The notes under the pieces: generated by a model | What the model saw: the letters and a program-made list of their open reading frames with translations, nothing else | What the model was told of the DNA's origin: nothing | The model's database searches: none | NCBI RefSeq assembly: GCF_030506285.1 | Contig: NZ_CP119422.1 | Span: forward strand, 6,001,501-6,065,500 | Direction of reading: 5' to 3' | Length of the DNA stretch: 64,000 nt | Source of the DNA: Catalinimonas niigatensis | GTDB taxonomy: Bacteria > Bacteroidota > Bacteroidia > Cytophagales > Cyclobacteriaceae | Made by a program: the position numbers and the translations under genes | Part shown: piece after piece, positions 49,398 through 57,988 of the stretch | Position numbering within the stretch: the stretch's first letter is position 1 | Layout: each line of letters opens with the position of its first letter

Positions 49398-50579
49398 ATG
49401 GAAGAAGTTTATATTATTTCTGCTGTAAGAACACCCATTGGCTCTTTTGGAGGAAGCCTCGCCTCACTAAGTGCTGTTGATCTGGGGGCTGCTGCAATCA
49501 AAGGGGTGCTGGAGAAAGCAGGTATTGAATCCAAGCAGGTACAGGAAGTATTGATGGGTAATGTGGTCTCTGCCAATTTGGGTCAGGCTCCTGCCCGTCA
49601 GGCGGCTGTAGCCGCAGGCATCCCTTATGAGGTGCCTTGTACCACCATCAACAAAGTCTGTTCTTCAGGCATGAAGTCTGTCATGTTTGCTGCTCAGTCT
49701 ATCATGCTGGGCCAGCAGGATATTGTGGTAGCTGGTGGCATGGAAAGTATGTCCAATATTCCTTATTATCTGCCCAATGCCCGCTTTGGCTATAAGTATG
49801 GAGGCGGTGAAATTGTGGATGGACTGGAGAAGGATGGCTTGTTTGAAGCCTATTACAAATTTGCGATGGGCAATTGCGCAGATCATACTGCCAAAGAGAT
49901 GAAGATTAGCCGTGAGGAACAGGATGCATATGCGGTGAGTTCATACAAAAGAGTGGCGGCAGCGACTGAAGCTGGCTATTTTCGTCAGGAGATTGTACCG
50001 ATAGAAGTACCTCAGCGTAAAGGTGATCCCGTCAGGATAGAAGAAGATGAAGAGTATAAGAAGGTGAATTTTGAGAAGATCCCTTCTCTGCGCCCGGTTT
50101 TTTCCAAAGATGGAACGGTTACCGCTGCCAATGCTTCTACTATCAATGATGGTGCTTCAGCACTGGTGCTTGTGAGTAAGAAAAAGGCTGAAGAACTGGG
50201 ACTGAAGCCTATAGCCAAAATCCGCGGCTTTGCCGATGCTGCTCAGGACCCTCTATGGTTTACCACATCTCCTTCGCTGGCGATTCCTAAAGCTCTGAAA
50301 CTTGCCGGAGTTAGTCAGTCAGAGGTTGATTTTTTTGAAATCAATGAAGCCTTTTCGGCAGTAGCCATTGCTAATAACCGTAAGTTGGAGCTAAATGCTG
50401 AGCGTGTGAATGTGTTTGGTGGTGCGGTGGCCCTGGGTCATCCATTAGGTTGCTCAGGTGCACGTATCATCACTACACTCAACAATGTGTTGCATCAGAA
50501 AGAAGGTAAAATAGGTGTAGCAGGTATCTGTAACGGTGGTGGAGGAGCTTCAGCGATTGTGATTGAACGCATGGACTAA
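49398..50579 (+). CDS. Acetyl-CoA C-acetyltransferase (thiolase)
   Basis: The 393-residue enzyme has the active-site Cys88 in NKVCSSGMKS, the His in GHPLGCSGAR, and the second Cys in GICNGGGGAS, all standard for degradative/biosynthetic thiolases. It interconverts acetoacetyl-CoA and two acetyl-CoA, or cleaves longer 3-ketoacyl-CoA; the exact chain length is not clear. The ATG at 49398 gives the usual N terminus (MEEVYIISAVRTPIG). It follows batC after 30 bases. Confidence 0.94.
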   Translation: MEEVYIISAVRTPIGSFGGSLASLSAVDLGAAAIKGVLEKAGIESKQVQEVLMGNVVSANLGQAPARQAAVAAGIPYEVPCTTINKVCSSGMKSVMFAAQSIMLGQQDIVVAGGMESMSNIPYYLPNARFGYKYGGGEIVDGLEKDGLFEAYYKFAMGNCADHTAKEMKISREEQDAYAVSSYKRVAAATEAGYFRQEIVPIEVPQRKGDPVRIEEDEEYKKVNFEKIPSLRPVFSKDGTVTAANASTINDGASALVLVSKKKAEELGLKPIAKIRGFADAAQDPLWFTTSPSLAIPKALKLAGVSQSEVDFFEINEAFSAVAIANNRKLELNAERVNVFGGAVALGHPLGCSGARIITTLNNVLHQKEGKIGVAGICNGGGGASAIVIERMD

Positions 50580-50641
50580 TCGTAATTCTCTCAAATACCT
50601 TACGGAAACTTTTTAATATCACTTTGACTCATTAATATAGT

Positions 50642-51039
50642 GTTGCAAGCTGTCTTATCGCTGTTCTGCTATGGCAGGAGAGAGGAAAGTCCGGGCAGCA
50701 AAGAGCACCGTACTTCCTAACAGGAAGGGCTTTGGCTGGTGACGGCCAAAGTACAGAAAGTGCCGCAGAAAATATACCGCCCTGGCCTAAGTCAGGGTAA
50801 GGGTGAAATGGTGAGGTAAGAGCTCACCGCTCTGCTGGTGACAGCAGAGGCAGGGTAAACCTTACGGGCTGAAAGGTCAAATAAGCTGGCGTAGTATCAG
50901 TCTAGGCTGATACCTAAGGGCTGCTCGCCCAAGTCAGCGGGTAGACCGATGGACCCTGTCAGTGATGGCAGGGCTAGATAAATGATAAGACATACCGTTG
51001 AAAGACGATATGACAGAACCCGGCTTACAGGCTTGCAAC
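50642..51039 (+). ncRNA. rnpB: RNase P RNA, bacterial class A
   Basis: The 398-base sequence has the P1 pairing of GTTGCAAGC at the 5' end with GCTTGCAAC at the 3' end. The conserved core motif GAGAGGAAAGTCCGGGC lies near 50679, with AGGGTAAACCTTACGGGC-like P8/J region and the 3' conserved ACAGAACCCGGCTTA. It is the catalytic RNA that trims tRNA 5' ends. No clear hairpin terminator follows. Confidence 0.96.
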
Positions 51040-51067
51040 ATTATTTTATTATTATCTAATTTTTATT

Positions 51068-52219
51068 ATGGCCAAAATCTTAATCATAGATGACGAAAGA
51101 GCAATCCGTGGATCTTTAAAAGAAATTCTTGAATATGAAAAGTATAAAGTGGATGAAGCAGAAGATGGAGAGGATGGACTAAAAAAACTGAGCAAAGACA
51201 ATTATGATGTAGTACTACTAGACATCAAAATGCCTCAAATGGATGGAATAGAGGTACTACAGAAAGCAATGGAAGCTGGATATTCTGGTCAGTTTATTAT
51301 GGTTTCAGCCCATGGAAGTATCGAAACTGCGGTAGAAGCTACTAAAATGGGAGCTTTTGATTTCATAGAGAAGCCACCGGATTTGAATCGTTTGCTGGTT
51401 ACAATCAAAAATGCGCTGGATAAATCAGACCTGGTAGCTGAGACTAAAATACTTCGGAAAAAAATTTCTGGTGTGGTTGAAATCGTAGGAGAGTCGTCAG
51501 CCATAGATGAAGTAAAGAAAACAATAGAACGGGTAGCGCCTACCGAAGCACGTGTGCTCATTACCGGACCTAACGGTACAGGCAAGGAACTGGTAGCCAA
51601 ATGGCTGCACGCCATGAGTAACCGAGCTACCGGACCGCTGGTAGAAGTGAATTGTGCAGCTATTCCATCAGAATTGATTGAAAGCGAACTTTTCGGACAC
51701 GAAAAAGGGTCTTTTACTTCTGCTATCAAACAGAAGAAAGGCCGGTTTGAGCAGGCGCATGGCGGTACGCTCTTTCTGGATGAGATTGGAGACATGAGCC
51801 TCTCTGCCCAGGCCAAAGTACTGCGGGCTTTACAGGAGCATAATATCACAAGGGTAGGAGGCGATAAGTCTATCAGCGTGGATGTAAGGGTGGTAGCAGC
51901 TACTAATAAGGATTTAAAAAAAGAAATAGAAGAAGGTAATTTCAGAGAGGATTTGTACCATCGCCTGAGCGTGATTCTGATTCATGTACCCTCCCTTAAA
52001 GAACGTAAAGATGATATTCCTCTGCTGGTTGACAAATTTTTGAATGATATTGCCCAAGAGTATGGAGCCCCTAGAAAAAGTATTACCGAAGATGCTCTGG
52101 AGGGTTTGAAGGCCTTTGAGTGGACTGGTAACATCCGCGAACTACGTAACGTAGTGGAGCGGCTAGTGATTATGTGCGATGCAGAAATTAGTGGAAATGA
52201 TGTGGCTAAATATGCCTAA
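51068..52219 (+). CDS. NtrC-like sigma-54-type AAA+ response regulator lacking a DNA-binding domain
   Basis: The 383-residue protein has a receiver domain (acidic Asp8/Asp9, phospho-acceptor Asp52 in LLDIKMP, Lys102 in EKPP) and a sigma-54-activator AAA+ domain with Walker A (GPNGTGKE, 167-174) and Walker B (GGTLFLDEIGD). The sigma-54-contact loop, normally GAFTGA, reads GSFTSA at 214-219. The protein stops right after the AAA+ lid (NVVERLVIMCD), with no Fis-type helix-turn-helix. It may act on sigma-54 without specific DNA binding, or have another partner. No sensor kinase is adjacent; it follows rnpB by 28 bases. Confidence 0.88.
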   Translation: MAKILIIDDERAIRGSLKEILEYEKYKVDEAEDGEDGLKKLSKDNYDVVLLDIKMPQMDGIEVLQKAMEAGYSGQFIMVSAHGSIETAVEATKMGAFDFIEKPPDLNRLLVTIKNALDKSDLVAETKILRKKISGVVEIVGESSAIDEVKKTIERVAPTEARVLITGPNGTGKELVAKWLHAMSNRATGPLVEVNCAAIPSELIESELFGHEKGSFTSAIKQKKGRFEQAHGGTLFLDEIGDMSLSAQAKVLRALQEHNITRVGGDKSISVDVRVVAATNKDLKKEIEEGNFREDLYHRLSVILIHVPSLKERKDDIPLLVDKFLNDIAQEYGAPRKSITEDALEGLKAFEWTGNIRELRNVVERLVIMCDAEISGNDVAKYA

Positions 52220-52258
52220 AAAAGCAAAAGAGCAGTATTTTTTGCTCTTTTGTGCTTT
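52220..52258 (+). terminator. Terminator of the response regulator gene
   Basis: The stem AAAAGAGCA / TGCTCTTTT, extended by AAAGC / GCTTT outside, begins at the regulator's stop codon. T-rich loop and tail. Confidence 0.75.
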
Positions 52259-52511
52259 TCCTACATATTCTTGTACTCTTGCTCTACTCCAGCTTTTTCA
52301 TCTAGATTATGGGAATTATCTATGGAATAGGCGGGACAAAGTACGCGCGGAGCGCAGGAAGAAACAAAATATAGGATTATAGCTAAAATAACTAGTCTTA
52401 ATCTCATCTTAAAGTAGTTTATATTAATATTTATATAGCAAAATTACAATAAATATTACATAAGTCAAGTTTTGCCTTGAAAAAGTTAAACTTCTTTAAC
52501 TTTCAAACATT

Positions 52512-53519
52512 TTAGAATGAAACCATAAGATTACATCCCCGGGTATCTGTATTATCAAAGCGTCCCAGTACTTCAAAAGTATTCGTTGAGTTATGTAACT
52601 TTCCTAAGTCCTGAGTTTCAATAAAAGCGCAGGAGTGTACATTGGCCAGATCAATTACATTAATACCTCCGTACCGGAGCTTTGGATCAAAATGAAAAGG
52701 GTCATTGACATCCCGGATGAGGATACGCATCCAGGGTGGAGCCAGAAAGAGCCCATCCTGCTGTGCATAAGCCTGCGATAGTAACTCCGTCATGCCGTAT
52801 TCTGCATGGATATGATCCACCTGAAGTTCAGTCTTAAGTATTTGATGCAATTCCTGACGTATGATCTCTTTCCTGCGGCCTTTCATACCTCCCGTTTCCA
52901 TTACAATGACATCTTTCAGGTTGGGACGAAATTTTTCAGCCAGATCCAAAAGTGCAAAGGTGACGCCTAGCAAAAGTACTTTGCGATTGGATTGTTGAGC
53001 TTGCCTGAGTTGTTCTATCAACTTTTCGTAATCCTGCAGGTAAAAACCAGAAAAAGAAGATTGGCTCTGCTGAATAAAATGCTCAGCCATAGCCACAAGT
53101 GAAGCGTGTTTTCTATCCAGATAAGAGGGGAGTAAGGCAAATATATGGAAGTTGCTAAGCTCAGCATACTGTAGTTCAAATATGTACTGACATACTTTTA
53201 AATAGAAGGTAAAATCAGAGATATAATGGCGACTTCTTTGTTGTCCGGTAGTGCCACTGCTTTCAAAATAACCATCATTGAATACTGAGGCTTCCGTATC
53301 CAGAGTAATTACACGATGGTTTTTAAAGAATGCGATAGGCAGAAAGGGAATCTGACTAATTTGATTTATCTCATCAATTTTGACACCTAGGAATGAAATG
53401 TATTGCTGGTACACAGGATTATGAATAGCCTGCCAGCGGAATAGCGACAAAGCATGCTCTTCAAAATTTTGAGCATTGATGTTGAATAGATTATCTTTAA
53501 AAAATTGCGCATCTTGCAT
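52512..53519 (-). CDS. LuxE/PaaK-like acyl-adenylating enzyme
   Basis: The 335-residue protein fits the LuxE acyl-protein synthetase family. It has the ATP-binding segment SSGTTGQQRS near residue 88, a second motif ETGGMKGRRKE, and AEYGMTELLSQAY, which resembles the adenylate-forming signature. LuxE activates fatty acids and passes them to a reductase; the related PaaK activates phenylacetate. Here there is no LuxC/LuxD partner. In Bacteroidota such orphans are common and their substrate is not established. No signal peptide. Confidence 0.82.
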   Translation of the reverse strand: MQDAQFFKDNLFNINAQNFEEHALSLFRWQAIHNPVYQQYISFLGVKIDEINQISQIPFLPIAFFKNHRVITLDTEASVFNDGYFESSGTTGQQRSRHYISDFTFYLKVCQYIFELQYAELSNFHIFALLPSYLDRKHASLVAMAEHFIQQSQSSFSGFYLQDYEKLIEQLRQAQQSNRKVLLLGVTFALLDLAEKFRPNLKDVIVMETGGMKGRRKEIIRQELHQILKTELQVDHIHAEYGMTELLSQAYAQQDGLFLAPPWMRILIRDVNDPFHFDPKLRYGGINVIDLANVHSCAFIETQDLGKLHNSTNTFEVLGRFDNTDTRGCNLMVSF

Positions 53520-53578
53520 GTTGTAAATATATCAAAATGATGCTTAAAGCGTTATGTCGATGACATGAGATAAATCAT

Positions 53579-54289
53579 ATGAAATACTATACTTCATTTT
53601 TATTCGCTTTTGTATTTCTTCTGGGCTTAAGTAGCTGCTATGATGAGCCGGAATTTGCTTTAGAACCTTATCTGGTAGGTTTTGATGGTGATAATGGAAT
53701 CAGGTTTGTGGACGTACCCAATACTATAGCGGACTCTTTGATCATCAGGGTTGAATTTCAGGATGGTAATGGTGATTTGGGTTTGGTGAGTAATGAAAGT
53801 GACCCAGTTTTACGCGAACAGTATATCTTTTATCTGGATGATAGCGGAGATTATATTCGTTATAATGCCGAGGTTGACGCTGTAAATGGAAGGTTGGATT
53901 GTACTAAATTTGCTTATTTTAATGTGATAGGCAGAGATACAATTCAAGATACGATTCGTGTAGATATTAATCCTTATTATTTTAATTTTGATGTAGGTCT
54001 CTATGTAAAAGAAGATGGTGAGTTTCAGGAGTATGATTTTTTAAAAGAATTATGTCGTCCCCGCTTAGGTGGACGCTTTACCCACTTAAAAGAAGACTTT
54101 AATAATACCAAGCCTCTGGAGGGAATTATAGAGTATGGTATCGCTTCTACCGGTTTAGTAACTCTTTTTCGTAATGATACACTTAAGTTGACTGTCAAAA
54201 TAAGGGACCGTGCAAAGAATGAAAGTAATGTGATAGAGAGCCGCCCCTTTGTCTTGAGAAGCGAGGGAAGTATATACGCAGATGAATGA
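53579..54289 (+). CDS. Lipoprotein of unknown function (paralogue 1)
   Basis: The 236-residue protein has a lipoprotein signal with lipobox LSSC followed by YDEPEF. The rest is predicted beta-rich with motifs VRVEFQDGNGDLGL, ESDP, KPLEGIIEYGI, LKLTVKIRDRAKNES and a final SRPFVLRSEG. The pattern of a GDGD-like loop, then IRDRA.N.S, is that of immunoglobulin-like surface lipoproteins, but I do not know the family name. It is clearly homologous to the gene at 54443-55148, so the pair is a tandem duplication. Confidence 0.85.
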   Translation: MKYYTSFLFAFVFLLGLSSCYDEPEFALEPYLVGFDGDNGIRFVDVPNTIADSLIIRVEFQDGNGDLGLVSNESDPVLREQYIFYLDDSGDYIRYNAEVDAVNGRLDCTKFAYFNVIGRDTIQDTIRVDINPYYFNFDVGLYVKEDGEFQEYDFLKELCRPRLGGRFTHLKEDFNNTKPLEGIIEYGIASTGLVTLFRNDTLKLTVKIRDRAKNESNVIESRPFVLRSEGSIYADE

Positions 54290-54335
54290 ACTTAAATCTT
54301 CTTTAAACCCACAAAAATATTGTATTATTTTTCAT

Positions 54336-54356
54336 GGCTGGGCAGACTGCTCAGCC
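54336..54356 (+). terminator. Terminator after lipoprotein paralogue 1
   Basis: The stem GGCTGGGC / GCTCAGCC, with one G-T pair, is followed by TTTTTCTG. It separates the two lipoprotein copies. Confidence 0.8.
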
Positions 54357-54442
54357 TTTTTCTGTTTATGCATTCATTCATCAGGTATTAGTATATTAAA
54401 ATAAGATTTGGGATGTTATTATGATAACAAGAACTAAGTTCT

Positions 54443-55148
54443 ATGAAGCACTATACTTTCTTATTAACAGTTTTTGCATTGATGCTTGTTTTGAGTAGTT
54501 GTTATGATGAGCCGGATTTTGCTATGGAACCTCATTTAATTGATTTTGACGGGGATGATGGGATTAGGTTTATAGAAGTAGACAATGCATTAGATACCTT
54601 GGTAGTTCGTGTAAAATTTCAGGATGGGAATGGCAGATCTGGGGCTATTCGGCAACGAGTCAGATCCTCGTTTTCGTGAATATGATCTGGAGTCAGATGA
54701 AAACGGAGATTACATTCGTTATGATCCTAACATTCATGGAGCATATGATTGCACCCGCTTTAGAGAACCTCCAATTTATATAGGGCAAGATACGCTTACA
54801 ATACAAGATACTCTTCAGGTAGAATATAATCCTTATCACTACAATTTTGATGTAAGCATCCTAATAAAAGAAAATGGGGAGTTTCAGAAATATAACTGGC
54901 GAAAAGAGCGTTGTACTGCCCCTTTAGGCGGTCGTTTTGCTCCATTGAAGGAAGATTTTAATAATACCAAGCCTCTTGAAGGGGTCATCCAGTATGGCTT
55001 TGGATCAGCAGGAATTAAAAGCTTCTTTCGTAATGATACAGTAAAAATGAGAGTTAAGATAAGAGATAGAGCTTTAAATGAAAGTAATGAAATAGAGAGT
55101 CGCTCTTTTGTACTGGTGGATGAAGGCATAGTCTATGTAGAGGATTAG
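54443..55148 (+). pseudogene. Lipoprotein paralogue 2, single-base frameshift
   Basis: The first frame gives the same lipobox signal (LSSCYDEPDF) and the FQDGNG motif, then goes out of frame. The continuation, with GLFGNESDPRFREYDLE and later motifs matching paralogue 1 (KPLEGVIQYG, RVKIRDRALNES), is in the next frame from about 54636. Removing the A at 54635 restores a full protein of about 234 residues. The gene ends 4 bases inside the convergent ABC ATPase gene. Either a true recent loss, a sequencing error, or a phase-like switch. Confidence 0.8.
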
Positions 55149-56131
55149 GATTGGCTTAACTCTTTCTTAAGCTGATAAAAATAATGCAGTAATTTTTCAC
55201 GGTTGAGCAATTTGCTTGGTCGTTTTTCATATTCGACTTCGCTAATGCTGAGCCATTCCATATCTTCTTTTTCTAACTCTTCCAGGGCTTCCAGTAAACT
55301 GGTATTCGGAGGGAGGCTAATATTTTGTACAGGATGAGGTATTTCTTCAGGAGCAGAAGTTTTCAGCAGTTTAGCGATATCTTTCAGTTTTACTACCTGC
55401 AATTCCAGACGGAAACGTTGCGAATTAAAAAAGCTGTGTACAAATTCGTTGGCTGGCCTGAAGATAAGCTCATAAGGTGTGCCTTGCTGTTGTATCCTTC
55501 CTCTATCCATCAGACATACATGATCTCCCAGTGTCACCGCCTCAAAGACATCATGGGTTACAATGATCATGGTTTTTTTTCTAAGTGTTTCCAACGTTAA
55601 AAACTCCCGTTGAATCTGTTGCTTTGTAATGGGGTCCAAAGCTCCAAAAGGCTCATCCATCAATATCAATTGAGGATCTGCTGCCAGTGCCCGCGCCAAA
55701 CCCACTCTCTGTTGTTGTCCTCCGCTCAACTCATGAGGAAGTCTGTTCAATAAGCTTAGTGGTAAACCGATTAATGCCATAAGTTCTTCACTTCTGTCTT
55801 TAATCTTGCTTTCAGACCAACGTAGCAATGAGGGAACCAGTCCTATATTTTGAGCAACAGTATAATGAGGAAAAAGGCCTATACTCTGGATAACATAGCC
55901 GATATTTTTTCTTAATTCTTCAGGCACTTGTTTCTGAACATCTTTTCCTCCTACAAATACCTGTCCGCTACTTGGTTCTATGAGGCGGTTAATCATTTTC
56001 ATGGTCGTGGTTTTTCCACAACCACTGGTACCCAGCAGTACCATGGTTTGCCCTTCCTCAATTTGAAAGCTCACCCGATCAACGGCAAGTTTGCCGTTAA
56101 AATCCTTGCTAAGCTCACTTACTTCAATCAT
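55145..56131 (-). CDS. ABC transporter ATP-binding protein, glycine betaine/osmoprotectant (OpuCA/ProV) type
   Basis: The 328-residue ATPase has Walker A GTSGCGKT (34-41), the signature LSGGQQQR near 139, Walker B LILMDEP and the switch His in IVTHD. The substrate-import subtype is suggested by the block ALDPITKQQIQREF and the C-terminal extension of about 80 residues, which is CBS-like but shorter than two CBS repeats. It should power uptake of a compatible solute. No permease or binding-protein gene is adjacent, so it is an orphan here. Confidence 0.85.
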   Translation of the reverse strand: MIEVSELSKDFNGKLAVDRVSFQIEEGQTMVLLGTSGCGKTTTMKMINRLIEPSSGQVFVGGKDVQKQVPEELRKNIGYVIQSIGLFPHYTVAQNIGLVPSLLRWSESKIKDRSEELMALIGLPLSLLNRLPHELSGGQQQRVGLARALAADPQLILMDEPFGALDPITKQQIQREFLTLETLRKKTMIIVTHDVFEAVTLGDHVCLMDRGRIQQQGTPYELIFRPANEFVHSFFNSQRFRLELQVVKLKDIAKLLKTSAPEEIPHPVQNISLPPNTSLLEALEELEKEDMEWLSISEVEYEKRPSKLLNREKLLHYFYQLKKELSQS

Positions 56132-56343
56132 TTCTATTCAGGTTTAGGCTAAAATTAATGATTCCTAAGACCTCAGCCTATTTTCTCCTTGAGTTGATGA
56201 GTAACTTCTTTGGAGAATTACAAAATCTCTCCAATATATCACCTGAGTATAGAATCTCATGAGAGCTGTTATTTTTATCATTTTTTACTGTTGATATTGC
56301 ATTTGAATTATAAATATCTCCTCCAACAGGACAATTAAGTTGT

Positions 56344-57975
56344 ATGAATAAAATGATATCTCAAAAAAAAATAAAGAATACTGCTCTAGCAGCAGCGCTT
56401 TTATTAGCAGCAGGCTGTATGCCTGAAGACGATTTTAAGGATATGGAGGTATTAGCCCCTTCTCCCTCTCTGGCCCTACCTTTACTCAATACCAATCTCA
56501 GAGTTAGTGATCTTGTCAAAACTGAAGATGGAGGATTGCTGGAAGAAAACCCGGATGGCACGTACAGTTTATTTTACCGCCAAACGATACAGACTCAATC
56601 TGTGGGATCGTTTTTCCCTCCTATACCAGAGCAACAGTTTAATGAAAGTCTTTCCTTGGGGATTAGTGCTCCAATGTTCAATCTTTCACCTGAACCTATG
56701 TCTTACGATGGCAAGATGCCACTGGACCTTGGAGAGCTTAGTCTTTATAAAATAGAATGTAAGCAGGGTATTCTGAATGCTACGGTAAACTCTGAATACG
56801 ATCATGAAATTTATGTTGAGCTTAGCTTTCCTGATATTCTGGATGCCAATCAAGCTCCTTTGGTGTTTAACTTTAGCTTTCCCAGCTGGAGATGGGGAGA
56901 CAGAATCAGTTTGCAATCCAAAGACCTTTCCGGTTATCAGATCAACATTGATAATGAGGAGATTGACTATTCTATGAAAGTCACCATTCAGGGGTCAGGT
57001 GAAGCTATCGACGCCACTGATCAAATCTCTCTGGATTTAAGCATGGCTGATATAGATTTCTCTTACGTTGAAGGTAATTTCAGTGAAATGATCATTCCCA
57101 TAGATGCTGATACTTTACAGATTCCTGTATTGTCAAATGCGATTAACGGTGATGTAGCCTTGAATCCCAACCTGAAAATGGATTTTATCAACAGTTTTGG
57201 AGTACCGGTTTCTCCCGATTTCAGTAATATTTATGTGAAACGTCAGAGCGGAACGATTGTCCAATTGCAGGATGAAGGAAATAGCCAGTTTTTTAGCGGA
57301 GATTTTGAATTTCCTTACCTGAAAGACCGGAACGAAATGCCAACCATGAAGTCTCAATTGGTAGACAGATCTAATTCCAATCTGGAGGAAGCATTCGCCG
57401 AGTTGCCCCGAGGAATCGCCTATCTGTTTGGCTTTAAGCTAAGCAGTTCATCTGAAGATACCAGTTTTGTAGCTGATAATAGTAGCATAGGCATTGATAT
57501 GGAAGTAGAGTTACCGTTGGAAGGGGCGTTTGACATCGTACTGGAAGATACTATAGACATAGATCTGGGATCTGATCAGGAAGTAGAAGAGTTGAAAATA
57601 CTGATCAAAACAGAGAATGAATTTCCCATAGATACTGATTTACAGATATTTTTTCTGAATGATCTTGGTGAAAAAATATACGATAGAAATATGCAGCCCG
57701 TGCGCCTTTTTGAAGAAAGTGCCCAACTGTTAAAGGCCGCCCAAATTATCAATTCTACTACAGGTGAGACTCAGGCAGTTGCTGTAGATATGCCAATCTC
57801 TGCTACAATTGACGCAGAGAAATATGAGCTGATCAAGCAGGCAGGCAGTATACTGGTACAAACCAGGATGCAGAGTAATAATGGTGATGAAGGTATAGTT
57901 AAGCTATACTCATCTTATAATATTCGCTTTAGTCTGGCTATGCAAATCAAATCTTCCTTCAACGTATCAAATTAA
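56344..57975 (+). CDS. Large lipoprotein of unknown function
   Basis: The 543-residue protein has a lipoprotein signal (AALLLAAGCMPEDD) and an otherwise beta-strand-rich sequence with few basic residues, and no motif I recognise. It may carry Ig-like or barrel-plug-like domains. Its stop lies 13 bases before the ATG of the DUF5723 outer-membrane protein, so the two are probably co-transcribed and may work together at the outer membrane. That is inference from context. Confidence 0.8.
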   Translation: MNKMISQKKIKNTALAAALLLAAGCMPEDDFKDMEVLAPSPSLALPLLNTNLRVSDLVKTEDGGLLEENPDGTYSLFYRQTIQTQSVGSFFPPIPEQQFNESLSLGISAPMFNLSPEPMSYDGKMPLDLGELSLYKIECKQGILNATVNSEYDHEIYVELSFPDILDANQAPLVFNFSFPSWRWGDRISLQSKDLSGYQINIDNEEIDYSMKVTIQGSGEAIDATDQISLDLSMADIDFSYVEGNFSEMIIPIDADTLQIPVLSNAINGDVALNPNLKMDFINSFGVPVSPDFSNIYVKRQSGTIVQLQDEGNSQFFSGDFEFPYLKDRNEMPTMKSQLVDRSNSNLEEAFAELPRGIAYLFGFKLSSSSEDTSFVADNSSIGIDMEVELPLEGAFDIVLEDTIDIDLGSDQEVEELKILIKTENEFPIDTDLQIFFLNDLGEKIYDRNMQPVRLFEESAQLLKAAQIINSTTGETQAVAVDMPISATIDAEKYELIKQAGSILVQTRMQSNNGDEGIVKLYSSYNIRFSLAMQIKSSFNVSN

Positions 57976-57988
57976 TAAGAAGCTCAAG

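Noticed and set aside
52179-52382. Short plus-strand open frame after the response regulator
   Set aside because: It overlaps the regulator end and its terminator hairpin and has no protein-like pattern.
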